Assembly: GCA_003712055.1 (NCBI GenBank)
Contig: RHLJ01000001.1
Location: 248,001-312,000 of the forward strand
Reading direction: 5' to 3'
DNA length: 64,000 nt
DNA from: Balneola sp.
GTDB lineage: Bacteria > Bacteroidota > Rhodothermia > Balneolales > Balneolaceae
In this document: piece by piece, positions 33,724-43,712 of the stretch
How the letters are laid out: each line of letters starts with the position of its first letter
Position numbering within the stretch: position 1 is the first letter of the stretch
Made by a program: the position numbers and the translations under genes
Notes under the pieces: model-generated
Databases searched by the model: none
Seen by the model: the letters and a program-made list of their open reading frames with translations, nothing else
Told to the model about the DNA's origin: nothing

Positions 33724-35754
33724 ATGTCATTAGCCTCTCCTTCATTGCTTACTAAAGAAATAGCTTTTAGTGAATTGCTTCCGGGTTATACAATTCTAGA
33801 TGAGGGAATTGCATTCAAGGTTTTTGCACCACTGGCTGATGAGGTAAGTATAGAGTTTTTTAACCACTATGAGCAAACCTCAGGTGAAAAGCACCAAATG
33901 AATAAGGATGAAACTGGATTTTGGAACTATTTCCATCCAGAGTTCTCAATCATTAACAAGTGGTATGGATATCACCTCCTCTCTAATCAAAGTTCTCCCT
34001 ATTTCGAAAGAACAGATCAAACCATTGCTGATCCATGGAGTAAACTTGTTACATCCCGGAACCATTATCTGGGATTCTCCAAAACAAAGATAATCCCGGA
34101 GCAACACTTTGACTGGGAAGGTGATAATTATATATCTCCTGAGGATCCACGAGACCTCATTATTTACGAAACCCACATAAAAGACCTTGTAGCACATCCA
34201 TCAGCTAAAACCTATGCTCAGGGCATTTATAATGATTTCCGTGAAGCTAATGTAGGCGGAATTGCACATTTAAAACGAATAGGAGTAAATGCGGTAGAGT
34301 TTTTACCACTTCAGAAGTTTGCATACTTCGAACCCCCTTTTAATCAACAGATTGAAGGAGGAATCACCAACTCCTGGAACGCATTCTCAAAAAACTATTG
34401 GGGGTATATGACCTCCTTCTTCTTCTCTCCTGAAACGATCTATGCTTCTGATGGCACCTTAGAAGAAAAGGAAGTAATCGGGCGCTATGAAAATGCCATT
34501 ACTGAGTTGAAAGAGTTAGTTAAAGCTCTTCACAAAGAAGGCATCTCCGTTATAATGGACGTTGTTTATAATCATGCTTCACAATACGACTTAAACCCAC
34601 TTAGATATACCGCTAAGAATCACTACTTCAGAATTGATGAAGCAGGAAATTACTTAAATGACAGCTGGACGGGGAATGATATAAATACTGCTAATCCCCA
34701 AACCCGACAACTCATAATTGAATCTGTTAAGTATTGGATGAAGGAATTCCATATTGATGGCTTCCGATTCGACCTAGCTGGAATTATCGATTGGGAAACC
34801 ATCGACTTAATCAAAAAAGAAGCAGAACAGATAAACCCAAATGTACTTCTAATTGCAGAACCTTGGGGTGGTGAATATAAGCCCGCTGGCTTTTCTGAAC
34901 ATGGTTGGATAGCATGGAACGACCGAATTAGAAATGGAATAAAAGGATACGATCCGCTTCATCATCGGGGAATTCTTTTTGGGGATTGGAACCATGGTAA
35001 TTCTCGTTTCGCCGTAGAAAATTTTATCCGTGGTACCCTGGTAAATGGAGAACAAGGTCTGTTTCAACATTCCGGACATTCGCTAAACTATCTTGAAAGC
35101 CATGATGGCTACACACTCGGAGATTTTATCCGGATTGCACTTAATCCTGAGAATGCAACCAGGGTGTACCATAAGAAGGCAGCTGCTACACGTTTAACTG
35201 ATCAGGAATTAGAAGTATCCAAACTAGCGGCTCTTATGCTTTTCACAAGCCAGGGAATTACTATGATGCACGCAGGACAGGAATGGGCGCGTGCAAAAGT
35301 AATCTCAGATACTTCAGGAAAAGAAAAGAATACAGGTCTTCTTGATCGTGATAGCTACAACAAAGACAACGAAACGAACTGGCTTAATTTCAACGAAATA
35401 AATCTTAATAGCGAACTGTTTGAATACTACCTGGGCTTGATAGAGTTTAGAAAACTCGCTCCAGCCTTAAGAAAAGCATTACCCGAAGAAGTCATTTTCA
35501 AGGTGTATGAAGACCCTTTACATTTCACTTTTTCAGTATCTGGTGAATCCACGGATGATCCATTTGATTACTTTATTTCATTGAATACCAATCCTCACAA
35601 AAAGCATAGAATTAAGCTTCCGAAAGGTAATTGGCAGCTAATTGTCAATTCAAAAAAAGTTGATTTAGCCACCCCAAAAAGCATACACGATGCATATGTT
35701 GTTCCTGCTGCATCGGGTTGTGTACTAAGAAAGTTGCGTGTGAACAACGCTTAA
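33724..35754 (+). CDS. GH13 pullulanase/isoamylase-like debranching enzyme
   Basis: A 676-residue glycoside hydrolase without signal peptide, so cytosolic. An N-terminal beta-sandwich (CBM48-like, IAFKVFAPLADEVSIEFF) precedes the catalytic barrel, which shows the four GH13 regions: DVVYNHA, GFRFDLAGI with the nucleophile Asp, LLIAEPWGGE with the acid Glu, and NYLESHDGYTL. This set is typical of type I pullulanase or glycogen-debranching enzymes that hydrolyse alpha-1,6 branches. It follows metG with two bases in between, with no obvious functional relation. Maltodextrin or glycogen turnover is the likely role. Confidence 0.87.
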   Translation: MSLASPSLLTKEIAFSELLPGYTILDEGIAFKVFAPLADEVSIEFFNHYEQTSGEKHQMNKDETGFWNYFHPEFSIINKWYGYHLLSNQSSPYFERTDQTIADPWSKLVTSRNHYLGFSKTKIIPEQHFDWEGDNYISPEDPRDLIIYETHIKDLVAHPSAKTYAQGIYNDFREANVGGIAHLKRIGVNAVEFLPLQKFAYFEPPFNQQIEGGITNSWNAFSKNYWGYMTSFFFSPETIYASDGTLEEKEVIGRYENAITELKELVKALHKEGISVIMDVVYNHASQYDLNPLRYTAKNHYFRIDEAGNYLNDSWTGNDINTANPQTRQLIIESVKYWMKEFHIDGFRFDLAGIIDWETIDLIKKEAEQINPNVLLIAEPWGGEYKPAGFSEHGWIAWNDRIRNGIKGYDPLHHRGILFGDWNHGNSRFAVENFIRGTLVNGEQGLFQHSGHSLNYLESHDGYTLGDFIRIALNPENATRVYHKKAAATRLTDQELEVSKLAALMLFTSQGITMMHAGQEWARAKVISDTSGKEKNTGLLDRDSYNKDNETNWLNFNEINLNSELFEYYLGLIEFRKLAPALRKALPEEVIFKVYEDPLHFTFSVSGESTDDPFDYFISLNTNPHKKHRIKLPKGNWQLIVNSKKVDLATPKSIHDAYVVPAASGCVLRKLRVNNA

Positions 35755-35800
35755 AATATTTTACCCCGATTAACCAACCACAAATTTAGGAGGAAATCTC

Positions 35801-37210
35801 TTGGCAGCACCATCATCTACAGAACGCGGATCCTGGAATTCGAAACTAGGATTTATTTTAGCAGCAGCGGGTTCTGCCGTTGGACTAGGTAACATCTGGG
35901 GGTTTCCTTACGAAGTTGGCGAAGGCGGAGGGGCTGCTTTCGTTGTTATTTATCTATTCTTTTGTTTTGTGCTATGCTACCCTGTTATGGTTACAGAGAT
36001 AGCTATAGGTCGAAAAACACAGAAAAATCCTGTAGGAGCATTTAACGCTTTAGGGTTTAAAAAATGGAATATCGCTGGTAAGCTGGGCATTCTCAGTGGA
36101 GTATTAATCCTCTCCTTCTATAATGTAATCGCTGGCTGGGCTTTCGGATACATCTTTGAGATGATCGCAGGGAATTTTGGAATTGCCGATCAATTTGGGT
36201 CATATATCACACAAGTATTTAAAGTCGGAGCTTACGGCCTCATGTTTATGGTAGCCACTTCTTTTATTGTTTCCAGGGGTGTATCAGGAGGTATTGAACG
36301 TGTCGCAAAAATGCTGATGCCTACATTGGTTTTAATGATTGCTGGCCTGGCGATTTATTCGCTTACTCTTCCAAATGCAATGGCCGGGTTAAAGTTTTAC
36401 CTCGTTCCTGACTTCAGTAAGCTCACTCCTTCCGTTATCTATAATGCTATGGGGCAGGCATTCTTTTCTCTTTCGCTAGGTATGGGAGCGTTAATTACCT
36501 ATGGTAGCTATGTAAAAAAATCAGAGAATATTGTGAGTTCAGCAGCACTTATTACTCTTGCTGATGTTGGAATTGCTCTCCTGGCAGGTTTGATGATCTT
36601 CCCTCTTATTGGTTTTATGAGTGACGGAACCATGGAAGGTGCTGGCCGTGGCCCTGCCCTTATTTTCGTTACTCTTCCTCAGATTTTTGGAAGTATTGGA
36701 GGAACCCTTGGTATCATCACAGGAACCGGATTTTTTGTTCTTCTTTGTTTCGCTGCTCTTACCTCTACTGTTTCGCTACTCGAAGTACCCGTCTCATATG
36801 TTGTGGATGAAATGAAAGTAAAACGAACTAAAGCAGTTTGGTTGGTAGCTCTACTTATTTTCATCATTGGTATTCCTTCACTTGTTGGAAATGGATATTC
36901 GGAATTTTTCAGCTCGGCATTCACTACTTACAAAGCCGGAGGAACTGATACCGATTTCCTCTCCTTTGTGGCTGCATTAGCCAACGATACTTTCCTACCT
37001 CTTGGAGGCTGTTTGATTGCATTCTTTGCTGCACATGTATGGAAAAAGCATAATCTGGATGAAGAACTCGCTCAGGGTGCACCCAATTACAAAGGATCTT
37101 TTGTTCAAAAATTCCTCAACTTCGCCATTGGATATTTTGCTCCAATTGTATTGGCGGTAGTATTTATACTTACTGTATTGTTCAAATTTTTCGGAGTACA
37201 GATTCTATAA
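35801..37210 (+). CDS. Sodium:neurotransmitter symporter (NSS/SNF family)
   Basis: A 469-residue Na+-dependent amino-acid or amine transporter with about 11-12 membrane helices. The diagnostic first helix is SKLGFILAAAGSAVGLGNIWGFPY, which binds Na+ and substrate in LeuT-like proteins; TM6 region FFSLSLGMGALITYGSY also fits. The start is TTG 35801, supported by a strong taggagg 8-14 bp upstream. The substrate is unknown. A hairpin follows the gene before efp. Confidence 0.92.
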   Translation: MAAPSSTERGSWNSKLGFILAAAGSAVGLGNIWGFPYEVGEGGGAAFVVIYLFFCFVLCYPVMVTEIAIGRKTQKNPVGAFNALGFKKWNIAGKLGILSGVLILSFYNVIAGWAFGYIFEMIAGNFGIADQFGSYITQVFKVGAYGLMFMVATSFIVSRGVSGGIERVAKMLMPTLVLMIAGLAIYSLTLPNAMAGLKFYLVPDFSKLTPSVIYNAMGQAFFSLSLGMGALITYGSYVKKSENIVSSAALITLADVGIALLAGLMIFPLIGFMSDGTMEGAGRGPALIFVTLPQIFGSIGGTLGIITGTGFFVLLCFAALTSTVSLLEVPVSYVVDEMKVKRTKAVWLVALLIFIIGIPSLVGNGYSEFFSSAFTTYKAGGTDTDFLSFVAALANDTFLPLGGCLIAFFAAHVWKKHNLDEELAQGAPNYKGSFVQKFLNFAIGYFAPIVLAVVFILTVLFKFFGVQIL

Positions 37211-37241
37211 TCTCAGGAAATATCTTACTTGTTATCGAAAC

Positions 37242-37266
37242 AGTTGAGCAGTATTTTTGCTCAACT
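37242..37266. other. Perfect 9-bp hairpin upstream of efp
   Basis: agttgagca (37242-37250) pairs with tgctcaact (37258-37266) around a 7-nt T-rich loop. There is no T-run after it on the plus strand. It lies 20 bp upstream of the efp start, so it could be an attenuator, an mRNA-stability element or an imperfect terminator for the symporter gene. Confidence 0.5.
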
Positions 37267-37286
37267 AAAAACGGAGACATTACTTA

Positions 37287-37856
37287 ATGGCAAAAGTTTC
37301 TACATCAGATTTCAGAAATGGTCTGGTTCTGAATATGGACGGTGAATTATATTCAATTACTGAATTTCAACATGTTAAGCCGGGTAAAGGTCCCGCTTTC
37401 GTTCGTACCAAGTTAAAAGGCATTGTAAACGGAAAGAATATCGATAAAACCTGGCGATCAGGAGAAAATACAGAAGCTGTTCGGGTCGAGAACAGAAGCT
37501 ATCAGTATCTATATAATGATGGTACTATGTATTATTTCATGAATAATGAAACCTATGAACAAATCCCTATCGCTCCAAATCAGGTAGAACGAAAAGACTT
37601 TTTAATAGAAGGACAAACCTGTAGCGTGCTATTTAATGCAGATGACGAACAGGTACTATTTGCTGAACCGCCTGATCACCTTATCCTTACTGTAGCGCAA
37701 ACCGATCCGGGCGTAAAAGGTGATACTGCACAGGGAGGCTCAAAGCCAGCTACTCTTGACTCAGGTGCAGTTGTAAATGTCCCTTTATTTATATCAGAAG
37801 GTGAAAAAATTAAAGTAGATACCCGAATAGGAACCTACATTGAACGAGCTAAATAA
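37287..37856 (+). CDS. efp: Translation elongation factor P
   Basis: A 189-residue EF-P that relieves ribosome stalling at polyproline. It starts with a KOW-like domain (STSDFRNGLVLNMDGELYSITEFQHVKPGKGPAFVRTKLK), where Lys in PGKGPAF is the modified residue in other bacteria; the central and C-terminal OB domains follow (VLFADD-like QVLFAEPPDHLIL, IKVDTRIGTYIERAK). No EpmA/EpmB gene is adjacent. It heads the efp-accB-accC group, a very common order; accB begins 6 bp downstream. Confidence 0.96.
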   Translation: MAKVSTSDFRNGLVLNMDGELYSITEFQHVKPGKGPAFVRTKLKGIVNGKNIDKTWRSGENTEAVRVENRSYQYLYNDGTMYYFMNNETYEQIPIAPNQVERKDFLIEGQTCSVLFNADDEQVLFAEPPDHLILTVAQTDPGVKGDTAQGGSKPATLDSGAVVNVPLFISEGEKIKVDTRIGTYIERAK

Positions 37857-37862
37857 TAGATT

Positions 37863-38336
37863 ATGGACTTAAAACAGATTAAAAAAATTCTGGACTTAAT
37901 TGCTGAAAGTGAAGTAGATGAGGTTTCCATCGAAGAAGGCGATTTTAAGATTAAAGTGAAAAAGAAAGGTGCGGTTGAACATGTTACTTACACTCAAGCT
38001 GCGCCTGCTCAAATAGCCGCTCCTGCTACTCCAGCAGCACCAGCTCAACAAGCTCCTGCTACTGAATCTAGTCCGGCACCGGCACCAGCAGCTTCAGGAG
38101 AAACAGTAAAGTCACCTATCGTAGGTACCTACTATCAATCTCCTTCTCCTGATGCAGACCCATTTATTCAAGTTGGTGATAAAGTGGCTAAAGGTCAGAC
38201 ACTGTGTATCATTGAAGCGATGAAGATTATGAATGAAATTGAAGCAGAGTTTGGTGGTACCATTAAAGAGATTTTGGTATCCGACGCTACTCCGGTGGAA
38301 TTTGATCAACCATTATTTATCATCGAAAAAAACTAA
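37863..38336 (+). CDS. accB: Biotin carboxyl carrier protein of acetyl-CoA carboxylase
   Basis: A 157-residue BCCP that carries carboxybiotin in the first step of fatty-acid synthesis. The N-terminus ([32 protein letters not shown] region) is the conserved dimerisation part, the middle is an Ala/Pro-rich linker (about 45-80), and the C-terminal biotinyl domain holds the biotinylated Lys in EAMKIMNE. It lies between efp and accC, with 9 bp to accC. Confidence 0.96.
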   Translation: MDLKQIKKILDLIAESEVDEVSIEEGDFKIKVKKKGAVEHVTYTQAAPAQIAAPATPAAPAQQAPATESSPAPAPAASGETVKSPIVGTYYQSPSPDADPFIQVGDKVAKGQTLCIIEAMKIMNEIEAEFGGTIKEILVSDATPVEFDQPLFIIEKN

Positions 38337-38345
38337 TCGGCTTTC

Positions 38346-39698
38346 ATGTTTAACAAGATCCTGATTGCCAACAGAGGTGAAATCGCCTTACGTATTATTC
38401 GAACATGCAAAGAGCTGGGTATAAAAACCGTTGCAGTTTATTCTACAGCCGATGCAGATAGTTTGCACGTAAAATTTGCTGACGAAGCGGTATGTATTGG
38501 CCCTCCTGCTGGTAAAGAGAGTTATCTCAAAATACCAAGTATTCTTGCAGCTGCTGAAATCACTAATGCCGAAGCTATCCATCCTGGCTACGGTTTTCTA
38601 GCTGAAAATGCAGAGTTTTCCCGCATTTGTGGAGAGCACGATATTAAATTTATCGGGCCATCACCTCATGCCATTAATTCAATGGGAGACAAAGCTGTAG
38701 CAAAAGCTACCATGATCAAAAATAAGGTTCCTGTTGTTCCCGGAAGCGATGGTACCGTAGATAGCTATGAGGATGCTGAAAAAGTATGTGCTGAAATTGG
38801 TTTCCCAGTGATCATCAAAGCCTCTGCAGGTGGTGGTGGCCGGGGTATGCGTGTAGTTATGGAAGCCTCTGAATTAAAAAAGAACTACGAAATGTGTCGT
38901 AGTGAAGCAGAGACGGCTTTCAATAACCCCGAAGTATATATCGAACGATTTGTATTGAATCCTCATCACGTTGAGATTCAAATTCTGGCTGATCAACATG
39001 GCAATGCCATTCATCTTGGTGAAAGGGATTGCTCATTGCAGAGACGTCACCAAAAGATTCTGGAAGAAGCTCCTTCCCCACTTGTTACCCTTGAACTAAG
39101 AGAAAGAATGGGGCTTGCAGCTGTTAACGCAGCTAAATCAGTGAATTATGAAGGTGCTGGTACTGTAGAATTTCTTGTAGATGACAACTTGAACTTCTAT
39201 TTCATGGAGATGAATACCCGAATTCAGGTCGAGCATCCGGTTACTGAAGAAATTACAGGCTACGATCTAATCGAAGAGCAAATCCGAGTAGCTCTTGGCG
39301 AAAGCATCGCTGATTATAAAGTTGAATTAGAAGGACATTCTATTGAATGTAGAATCAATGCCGAAGACCCTGCGCATGGATTCCGTCCTTCTGCTGGTGA
39401 AATTACTGTATTCCATCCTCCAGGTGGACATGGAGTACGATTAGATACTCATGCTTATTCAGGATACCGTATCCCTCCTTTCTATGATTCAATGATCGCG
39501 AAATTGATTGTTACTGCTCCTACCAGAGAGTTGGCCATCAAAAAGATGAAGCGCGCACTTGAGGAATTCATTATAGAAGGCGTTAAAACAACTATCCCTT
39601 ATCATATCCAGTTAATGGATGACCCAAATTTTAATAGCGGATCGGTAACCACTAAGTATTTAGAAACATCATTCAATTTTAAACCAGAGGAAAACTAA
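38346..39698 (+). CDS. accC: Biotin carboxylase subunit of acetyl-CoA carboxylase
   Basis: A 450-residue ATP-grasp enzyme that carboxylates the biotin on AccB. Visible are [20 protein letters not shown] at the N-terminus, [13 protein letters not shown], the glycine-rich ATP lid [13 protein letters not shown], the catalytic [14 protein letters not shown] and RINAEDP. Length is standard. Its stop overlaps the gcvH start by one base (TAATG), an uncommon pairing. Confidence 0.97.
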   Translation: MFNKILIANRGEIALRIIRTCKELGIKTVAVYSTADADSLHVKFADEAVCIGPPAGKESYLKIPSILAAAEITNAEAIHPGYGFLAENAEFSRICGEHDIKFIGPSPHAINSMGDKAVAKATMIKNKVPVVPGSDGTVDSYEDAEKVCAEIGFPVIIKASAGGGGRGMRVVMEASELKKNYEMCRSEAETAFNNPEVYIERFVLNPHHVEIQILADQHGNAIHLGERDCSLQRRHQKILEEAPSPLVTLELRERMGLAAVNAAKSVNYEGAGTVEFLVDDNLNFYFMEMNTRIQVEHPVTEEITGYDLIEEQIRVALGESIADYKVELEGHSIECRINAEDPAHGFRPSAGEITVFHPPGGHGVRLDTHAYSGYRIPPFYDSMIAKLIVTAPTRELAIKKMKRALEEFIIEGVKTTIPYHIQLMDDPNFNSGSVTTKYLETSFNFKPEEN

Positions 39699-40078
39699 TG
39701 AGCACACCATCTGATCTTAAATACACTAAAGAACACGAATGGGTAAAAGATAATGGTGACGGAACAGCAACAATAGGTATCACTGATTTCGCACAAGGTG
39801 AATTGGGAGATATCGTTTTCGTCGAGCTTGAAGAAGCTGGTTTTGAATTCTCTCAGGACGACACTTTCGGCACAGTAGAAGCTGTTAAAACTGTTTCTGA
39901 TTTATATGCTCCGGTTGATGGTGAAGTATTGGAATTGAATGAAGCTTTGGAAGACAACCCAGAAATTGTAAACGATGATCCATATGGTGATGGATGGATG
40001 ATCAAAATAAAAGTGACAGATCCTTCCCAACTTGAAGGACTACTTTCTGCTGACGAATACCAAGAAATAACTGCCTAA
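39698..40078 (+). CDS. gcvH: Glycine cleavage system H protein
   Basis: A 126-residue lipoyl carrier of the glycine cleavage system, shuttling the aminomethyl group between GcvP, GcvT and Lpd. The N-terminus is [29 protein letters not shown] and the lipoylated Lys lies in [21 protein letters not shown], both typical. It overlaps accC by one base, so lipoyl- and biotin-carrier genes are cotranscribed here. No gcvT or gcvP is in the window. Confidence 0.96.
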   Translation: MSTPSDLKYTKEHEWVKDNGDGTATIGITDFAQGELGDIVFVELEEAGFEFSQDDTFGTVEAVKTVSDLYAPVDGEVLELNEALEDNPEIVNDDPYGDGWMIKIKVTDPSQLEGLLSADEYQEITA

Positions 40079-40095
40079 TATTCTTATACATTTAA

Positions 40096-41643
40096 ATGAG
40101 TCGACATAGCGAATGGATTTTAATCCTTGATTACGGTTCCCAATTTACCCAACTCATCGCTCGCCGGCTCCGTGAGTTTAATATTTACTGTGAAATTCAC
40201 CCCTTCAATGTAGACTTAGAGCAAGTTTTAACTCCTAAACCCAAAGGAGTTGTCTTATCGGGAGGCCCAATGAGTGTGAACGATGAAGGCGCTCCTCATC
40301 TCCAAAGAGAAATTCTTGACTGGAATGTACCAATCCTTGGTGTTTGCTATGGTCTTCAACTTCTGGCACATACTGAAATTCCGGGCAGCGTAGATAAGGC
40401 TGACAAACGAGAATTTGGTAGAGCTCACCTTCAGATAGATGATCATTCTGACTTATTTAAAGATGTTCCGAATGATTCTGTGGTTTGGATGAGCCATGGA
40501 GATCATATTCATGAAATGCCTTCTTCATATGAAATCATCGGGCATACAGCGAATGCAAAGGTTGCCGCTGTGAGACATCTCAAAAACCATATATATGGGG
40601 TTCAATTTCATCCTGAAGTAGCTCATTCTGATTACGGAAAGCAGATCCTCAAAAACTTTGCCCTTGATATTTGTGGACTTAGTGGAGACTGGACAGCTGC
40701 GTCCTTTATTGATGAACAGATTGAAGCAATCCGGGAAAAAGTAGGTAACGACAAGGTATTATGTGCACTTTCCGGTGGCGTTGATTCAACCGTTGTCGCT
40801 ACGCTAATTCACAAAGCTATCGGAGATCAGCTTCAATGTGTTTTTGTAGATAATGGTCTTCTTAGAAAGGATGAATTCGAAGAAGTGCTTCATCTTTATA
40901 CCAGAGATTTACACTTACCTGTTAAGGGTGTGGATGCTTCCGATCTGTTTTTGAAGCGATTAGATGGTGTGTCTGATCCGGAGAAGAAAAGGAAAATCAT
41001 TGGAAATACATTCATTGATGTCTTTGAGGAAGAAATCGGAGAAAATTCAGGCTTCAAATACCTTGCTCAGGGAACACTTTATCCGGATGTGATTGAGAGT
41101 GTTTCATTCAAAGGCCCTTCAGCCACCATCAAATCGCACCATAACGTGGGCGGGCTTCCTGAGCACATGAAGCTGGATTTAATAGAACCTGTACGCGAGT
41201 TATTCAAAGACGAAGTAAGGGTTGTAGGAAGAGAGCTTGGAATCCCTGATCACTTTATCAGCCGACACCCTTTCCCTGGTCCCGGACTAGGGATAAGAGT
41301 TCTTGGAGAATTAAATAAAGAAAAACTTGATCTGCTTCGGGAAGCTGACAAGATTTTTATCGAAGAACTCAAGGCAAAGAATTTATACAACGAAACCTGG
41401 CAAGCTTTGGTAGTGTTGCTACCCGTGCAAAGCGTGGGAGTTATGGGCGATGAACGAACTTATGAATTTACCGTAGCGTTACGAGCTGTAACAAGCCTTG
41501 ATGGAATGACTGCGGATTGGGCACATCTGCCTTACGACTTCCTTGCCCATGTTTCGAATCGAATCATAAATGAAATTAAGGGTATTAACCGGGTAGTTTA
41601 CGATATCAGCTCCAAACCTCCCGCCACCATTGAATGGGAATAG
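40096..41643 (+). CDS. guaA: GMP synthase (glutamine-hydrolysing)
   Basis: A 515-residue two-domain enzyme converting XMP to GMP. The class I glutamine amidotransferase domain has the nucleophile Cys in [12 protein letters not shown] and HFHPEVAHS with the catalytic His-Glu. The ATP-pyrophosphatase domain has the PP-loop [11 protein letters not shown] near residue 224, and the C-terminal dimerisation domain ends with the typical KPPATIEWE. It begins 17 bp after gcvH and is probably cotranscribed with it. Confidence 0.97.
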   Translation: MSRHSEWILILDYGSQFTQLIARRLREFNIYCEIHPFNVDLEQVLTPKPKGVVLSGGPMSVNDEGAPHLQREILDWNVPILGVCYGLQLLAHTEIPGSVDKADKREFGRAHLQIDDHSDLFKDVPNDSVVWMSHGDHIHEMPSSYEIIGHTANAKVAAVRHLKNHIYGVQFHPEVAHSDYGKQILKNFALDICGLSGDWTAASFIDEQIEAIREKVGNDKVLCALSGGVDSTVVATLIHKAIGDQLQCVFVDNGLLRKDEFEEVLHLYTRDLHLPVKGVDASDLFLKRLDGVSDPEKKRKIIGNTFIDVFEEEIGENSGFKYLAQGTLYPDVIESVSFKGPSATIKSHHNVGGLPEHMKLDLIEPVRELFKDEVRVVGRELGIPDHFISRHPFPGPGLGIRVLGELNKEKLDLLREADKIFIEELKAKNLYNETWQALVVLLPVQSVGVMGDERTYEFTVALRAVTSLDGMTADWAHLPYDFLAHVSNRIINEIKGINRVVYDISSKPPATIEWE

Positions 41644-41688
41644 TGAGAACTTTTTCTATTTGGTAAAGTTAGAGAAGCTGTAATTCTT

Positions 41689-41696
41689 TATTTTTG
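41689..41696 (+). promoter_or_regulatory. Bacteroidota -7 box, possible leaderless start
   Basis: TATTTTTG matches TAnnTTTG and ends 3 bp before the ATG at 41700. There is no Shine-Dalgarno sequence. A TTTG at 41659-41662 lies 26 bp upstream, further than the usual spacing for a -33 element. Confidence 0.4.
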
Positions 41697-41699
41697 TAC

Positions 41700-43415
41700 A
41701 TGAGAAAAATCCTCGCACCTATTTTTTTTGCTCTTCTTTTCGTTGGAAGCCTGTCCAGTCAGACTTTGGAAAACGGACTTAACCTGTACGAACAGGGCGA
41801 TTACGAAAGGGCTATTCGAATCCTTTCCCAATCAGATGATCCGGAAGCCAGCCTTTTTATTGGTAAAAGCTATTTTGCTCTTAATAACTACATCAAAGCC
41901 ATACAGAACCTGAATCAAGTCCCCCCTGGTAATATCGATGTGTTTCTAGAAGCCAACTACACAAAAGCTCTAGCTCATTTTAAGTTGGATGATTTTGCCA
42001 ATGCACTGGACCTATTAAAGTTTCTTTCCGATAATCGACCCTCGACTTCTACAACAAGGGCTTCGCTAGTACTTTATGACCAAATTCTTGGCTATTTAAC
42101 TGTGAAACAACGGAGAGAAGTATTCACAAGAAGTACAGATGATCGTGTGCGGATGGATGTACTTGAAAGCATGATAAATAAGGTACCCTATAACTCTGCA
42201 GTTGCTTTTCTGAGACTTTTCGAGAGATCGGCTAGTGACATTGACCCTCTTCGTTTAAGCAGGATACAAACCATGCTTAGTGATTCGGTAAGCTATACAC
42301 AGCGATATAATCCAAATCAGGTTATTCAGTCTCCTAATGGAATCTCGTATAATATCGGTGTTGCTCTTCCTGAATTTGAATTCGAAGCTAATGAATATGA
42401 AATTCCTCAACATCTATATTTTGGAATCCAGCTTGCAGTAGAAGAATTTAACAGCACAAATGTCGATCAAAAGGCATTTATCAATTACAGAAATACTAAT
42501 ACTTCCAGCCCGGAAGATATCATCAATGACCTTGTTTGGAATGAAGATGTAGATGTTATAATAGGCCCTCTATTCTCGAATGTTGCTAAAGATTTTTCAA
42601 ATCTGGCAGAAGAATATGAGGTTCCACTTCTGCTCCCATTAGCCAATGCGGACAGTCTTGATCTGTATAACAATTTTGTTTTTCAACTTAATCCTGCATT
42701 CTCTACTCAAGGTAAGGTGATGGCTGAATACGCCGTAAATCAATTAGGATATGATACCCTGGGAGTAATTGCTGAAAAGGGATCGCTTGGAGCACCTGCA
42801 GCCCGGTCATTTATGAGGCATGCAGAACGAAACGGAGGCTTTGTCCAATATTATTTTGTAGAGGACCTCGAAGAATTTGGATATGACATTCGGGATTATA
42901 CCCAGTTCTTTACCACTGATACTCTAGACAGTGTAGATATGGTTAAAGCAGTTTATGCACCTTTTACAGGAACTATAGCTTCTACTCTTATCGAGAGTAT
43001 GCTTACTGATTTAGAAGCAATGAGGAGTACAATTGCAATTCTGGGCTCAGAAGAATGGGCTACAGTTAATCTTGAGGATAGACGCTTACCTGATACAGAG
43101 CTTTACTTCACAGAGTCATTCAATGTGGATACTTCAGGTACCGCGTCTAGTTTATTCGCTTCAAATTTTAGATTACGCTTTAATACACAGCCCAATCAAT
43201 TCGCCTATATAGGTTATGATGCAGCTAATGTTATCCTTGAAACATTGCTAAGGGTCAAAAATCCTGCATATCTAAGAGACGCCTTAAAGGACGTAAATGG
43301 GTATGAAGGACTTAGTACACGGGTTAGCTTTAAAAAGACCCATGTGAATCATGAGATTAGGGTCAAAAGAATGCCCAGGGACTCAGACTTGATTGAAGAA
43401 GATGAAGAGTTTTAA
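41700..43415 (+). CDS. Periplasmic binding protein-like (LpoA/ABC-type) with N-terminal TPR region
   Basis: A 571-residue exported protein. ATG 41700 gives a signal peptide (MRKILAPIFFALLFVGSLSSQ); a TTG six bases earlier is less likely. Residues about 22-170 are TPR-like (LNLYEQGDYERAIRILSQSDDPEASLFIGKSYFALNNYIKAI). From about 215 on, a type I periplasmic-binding fold begins (NIGVALPEFEFEANEYEIPQHLYFGIQLAVEEFNS, DVDVIIGPLFSNVAKDFSNLAEEYEVPLLLPLANA). TPR plus this fold recalls LpoA, an activator of penicillin-binding proteins, but amino-acid ABC receptors also fit. No transporter gene is nearby, so an LpoA-like role is slightly favoured. Confidence 0.75.
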   Translation: MRKILAPIFFALLFVGSLSSQTLENGLNLYEQGDYERAIRILSQSDDPEASLFIGKSYFALNNYIKAIQNLNQVPPGNIDVFLEANYTKALAHFKLDDFANALDLLKFLSDNRPSTSTTRASLVLYDQILGYLTVKQRREVFTRSTDDRVRMDVLESMINKVPYNSAVAFLRLFERSASDIDPLRLSRIQTMLSDSVSYTQRYNPNQVIQSPNGISYNIGVALPEFEFEANEYEIPQHLYFGIQLAVEEFNSTNVDQKAFINYRNTNTSSPEDIINDLVWNEDVDVIIGPLFSNVAKDFSNLAEEYEVPLLLPLANADSLDLYNNFVFQLNPAFSTQGKVMAEYAVNQLGYDTLGVIAEKGSLGAPAARSFMRHAERNGGFVQYYFVEDLEEFGYDIRDYTQFFTTDTLDSVDMVKAVYAPFTGTIASTLIESMLTDLEAMRSTIAILGSEEWATVNLEDRRLPDTELYFTESFNVDTSGTASSLFASNFRLRFNTQPNQFAYIGYDAANVILETLLRVKNPAYLRDALKDVNGYEGLSTRVSFKKTHVNHEIRVKRMPRDSDLIEEDEEF

Positions 43416-43431
43416 AAATTAGTCTGAGTTA

Positions 43432-43670
43432 GGTCATCCCGAACTCGTTTCGGGATCTTTGTGAGGATTGATTACTTGAAATGTGCCAAGAACTATGGAG
43501 AAGAAGGTTTTTCATGAATGCCTTCGCAAATCATTGTTACGCCAAAGGATAACTATCTTTAAAGGTTAATATAGATTTAGTTCAAATAATATTACCCATG
43601 ATTAAAGGATTCGTGGGAAACGTAATAGGTTAGCCATTCCGTAAGACCCCGAAACAAGTTCGGGATGACT
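43432..43670. repeat. 239-bp element with ~27-bp terminal inverted repeats
   Basis: The left end ggtcatcccgaactcg...tttcgggatctt (43432-43460) and right end aagaccccgaaac...ttcgggatgact (43643-43670) are inverted copies with about two mismatches. Each end is also partly self-complementary (cccgaa / ttcggg). The ~180 bp inside encodes nothing. It fills the gap between two convergent genes (43416-43712) and is MITE-like in form; it shares the GTCAT/ATGAC ends of the other repeat families (family C). Confidence 0.65.
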
Positions 43671-43712
43671 TCTTTATTACTAAAAACTACTTACCGCATC
43701 CTAATCAAATAT

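Noticed and set aside
43432-43670. Insertion sequence
   Set aside because: The inside has no transposase frame; only inverted ends are present.
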